Assembly: GCA_034409055.1 (NCBI GenBank)
Contig: DAOUMU010000188.1
Span: forward strand, 1-21,271
Reading direction: 5' to 3'
Length of the DNA stretch: 21,271 nucleotides
From: DAOUMU01 sp034409055
GTDB taxonomy: Bacteria; Chloroflexota; Anaerolineae; 4572-78; J111
Below the pieces are notes generated by a model. It was given only the letters and a program-made list of their open reading frames with translations, had not been told where the DNA came from and searched no databases. The position numbers and the translations under genes are program-made. Of this stretch, positions 21,257 to 21,271 are shown in pieces. Within the stretch, counting starts at the first letter, position 1, and each line of letters begins with the position of its first letter.

Positions 21257-21271
21257 TGTTGGTACTTTAAC

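Overview
The window looks like an accessory stretch of a bacterial chromosome, probably from a Chloroflexota (Anaerolineae-like) organism. This is inferred from the protein style (Gcl-like enzyme, GAF/HisKA_3 kinase with NarL-type regulator, tandem S1C proteases), the GGCC-rich codon use, and seven-base tandem repeats between genes. No rRNA, tRNA or CRISPR array was recognised, so the taxonomic call is soft.

Left third (1-10.9 kb), a defence island, nearly all on the minus strand. The 3' end of a transposase-like gene sits at the left edge. Next come three tightly packed genes: a TerB_N/TerB_C protein, a BrxD-like (DUF2791) P-loop ATPase and an Lhr-type helicase. Their content and order match the Shango anti-phage system (sngABC). 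The SngA-like protein is unusual in having two complete copies of its TerB_N unit and two N-terminal membrane helices. Upstream is a second module. It holds a nuclease-domain/N6-adenine-methylase fusion, a two-TRD specificity subunit and an Xre regulator (DUF7662-like domain plus HTH), all overlapping, with no HsdR translocase gene. A 13-bp palindrome, TTTACACGGTAAA, overlaps the -10 region of the methylase promoter. Variants of it recur at the promoter of an orphan Cys-rich 128-aa gene lying between the two modules. This suggests the Xre protein is a controller acting on both.

Middle (10.9-15.6 kb), a gene-poor scar region and metabolic genes. It contains an inverted repeat, heptamer repeats, a hairpin terminator, the 3' remnant of an aryl-sulfate sulfotransferase gene, an AT-rich class V aminotransferase (cysteine desulfurase-like), a frameshifted VapC toxin remnant, a conserved protein of unknown function, and a glyoxylate-carboligase-like ThDP enzyme. 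That enzyme carries the catalytic glutamate that E. coli Gcl lacks.

Right third (15.6-21.3 kb), signalling and proteolysis. A membrane GAF histidine kinase and a small membrane protein are on the minus strand. A NarL-type response regulator with a degenerate receiver is divergent on the plus strand. The remnant of a trans-sulfuration enzyme gene lies between them. Two tandem HtrA/S1C proteases without signal peptides follow and end at a strong terminator. A promoter and a short doubtful ORF close the window. The kinase and regulator are a plausible two-component pair. The proteases lie downstream of the regulator, but the 243-bp repeat-bearing gap argues against simple co-transcription.
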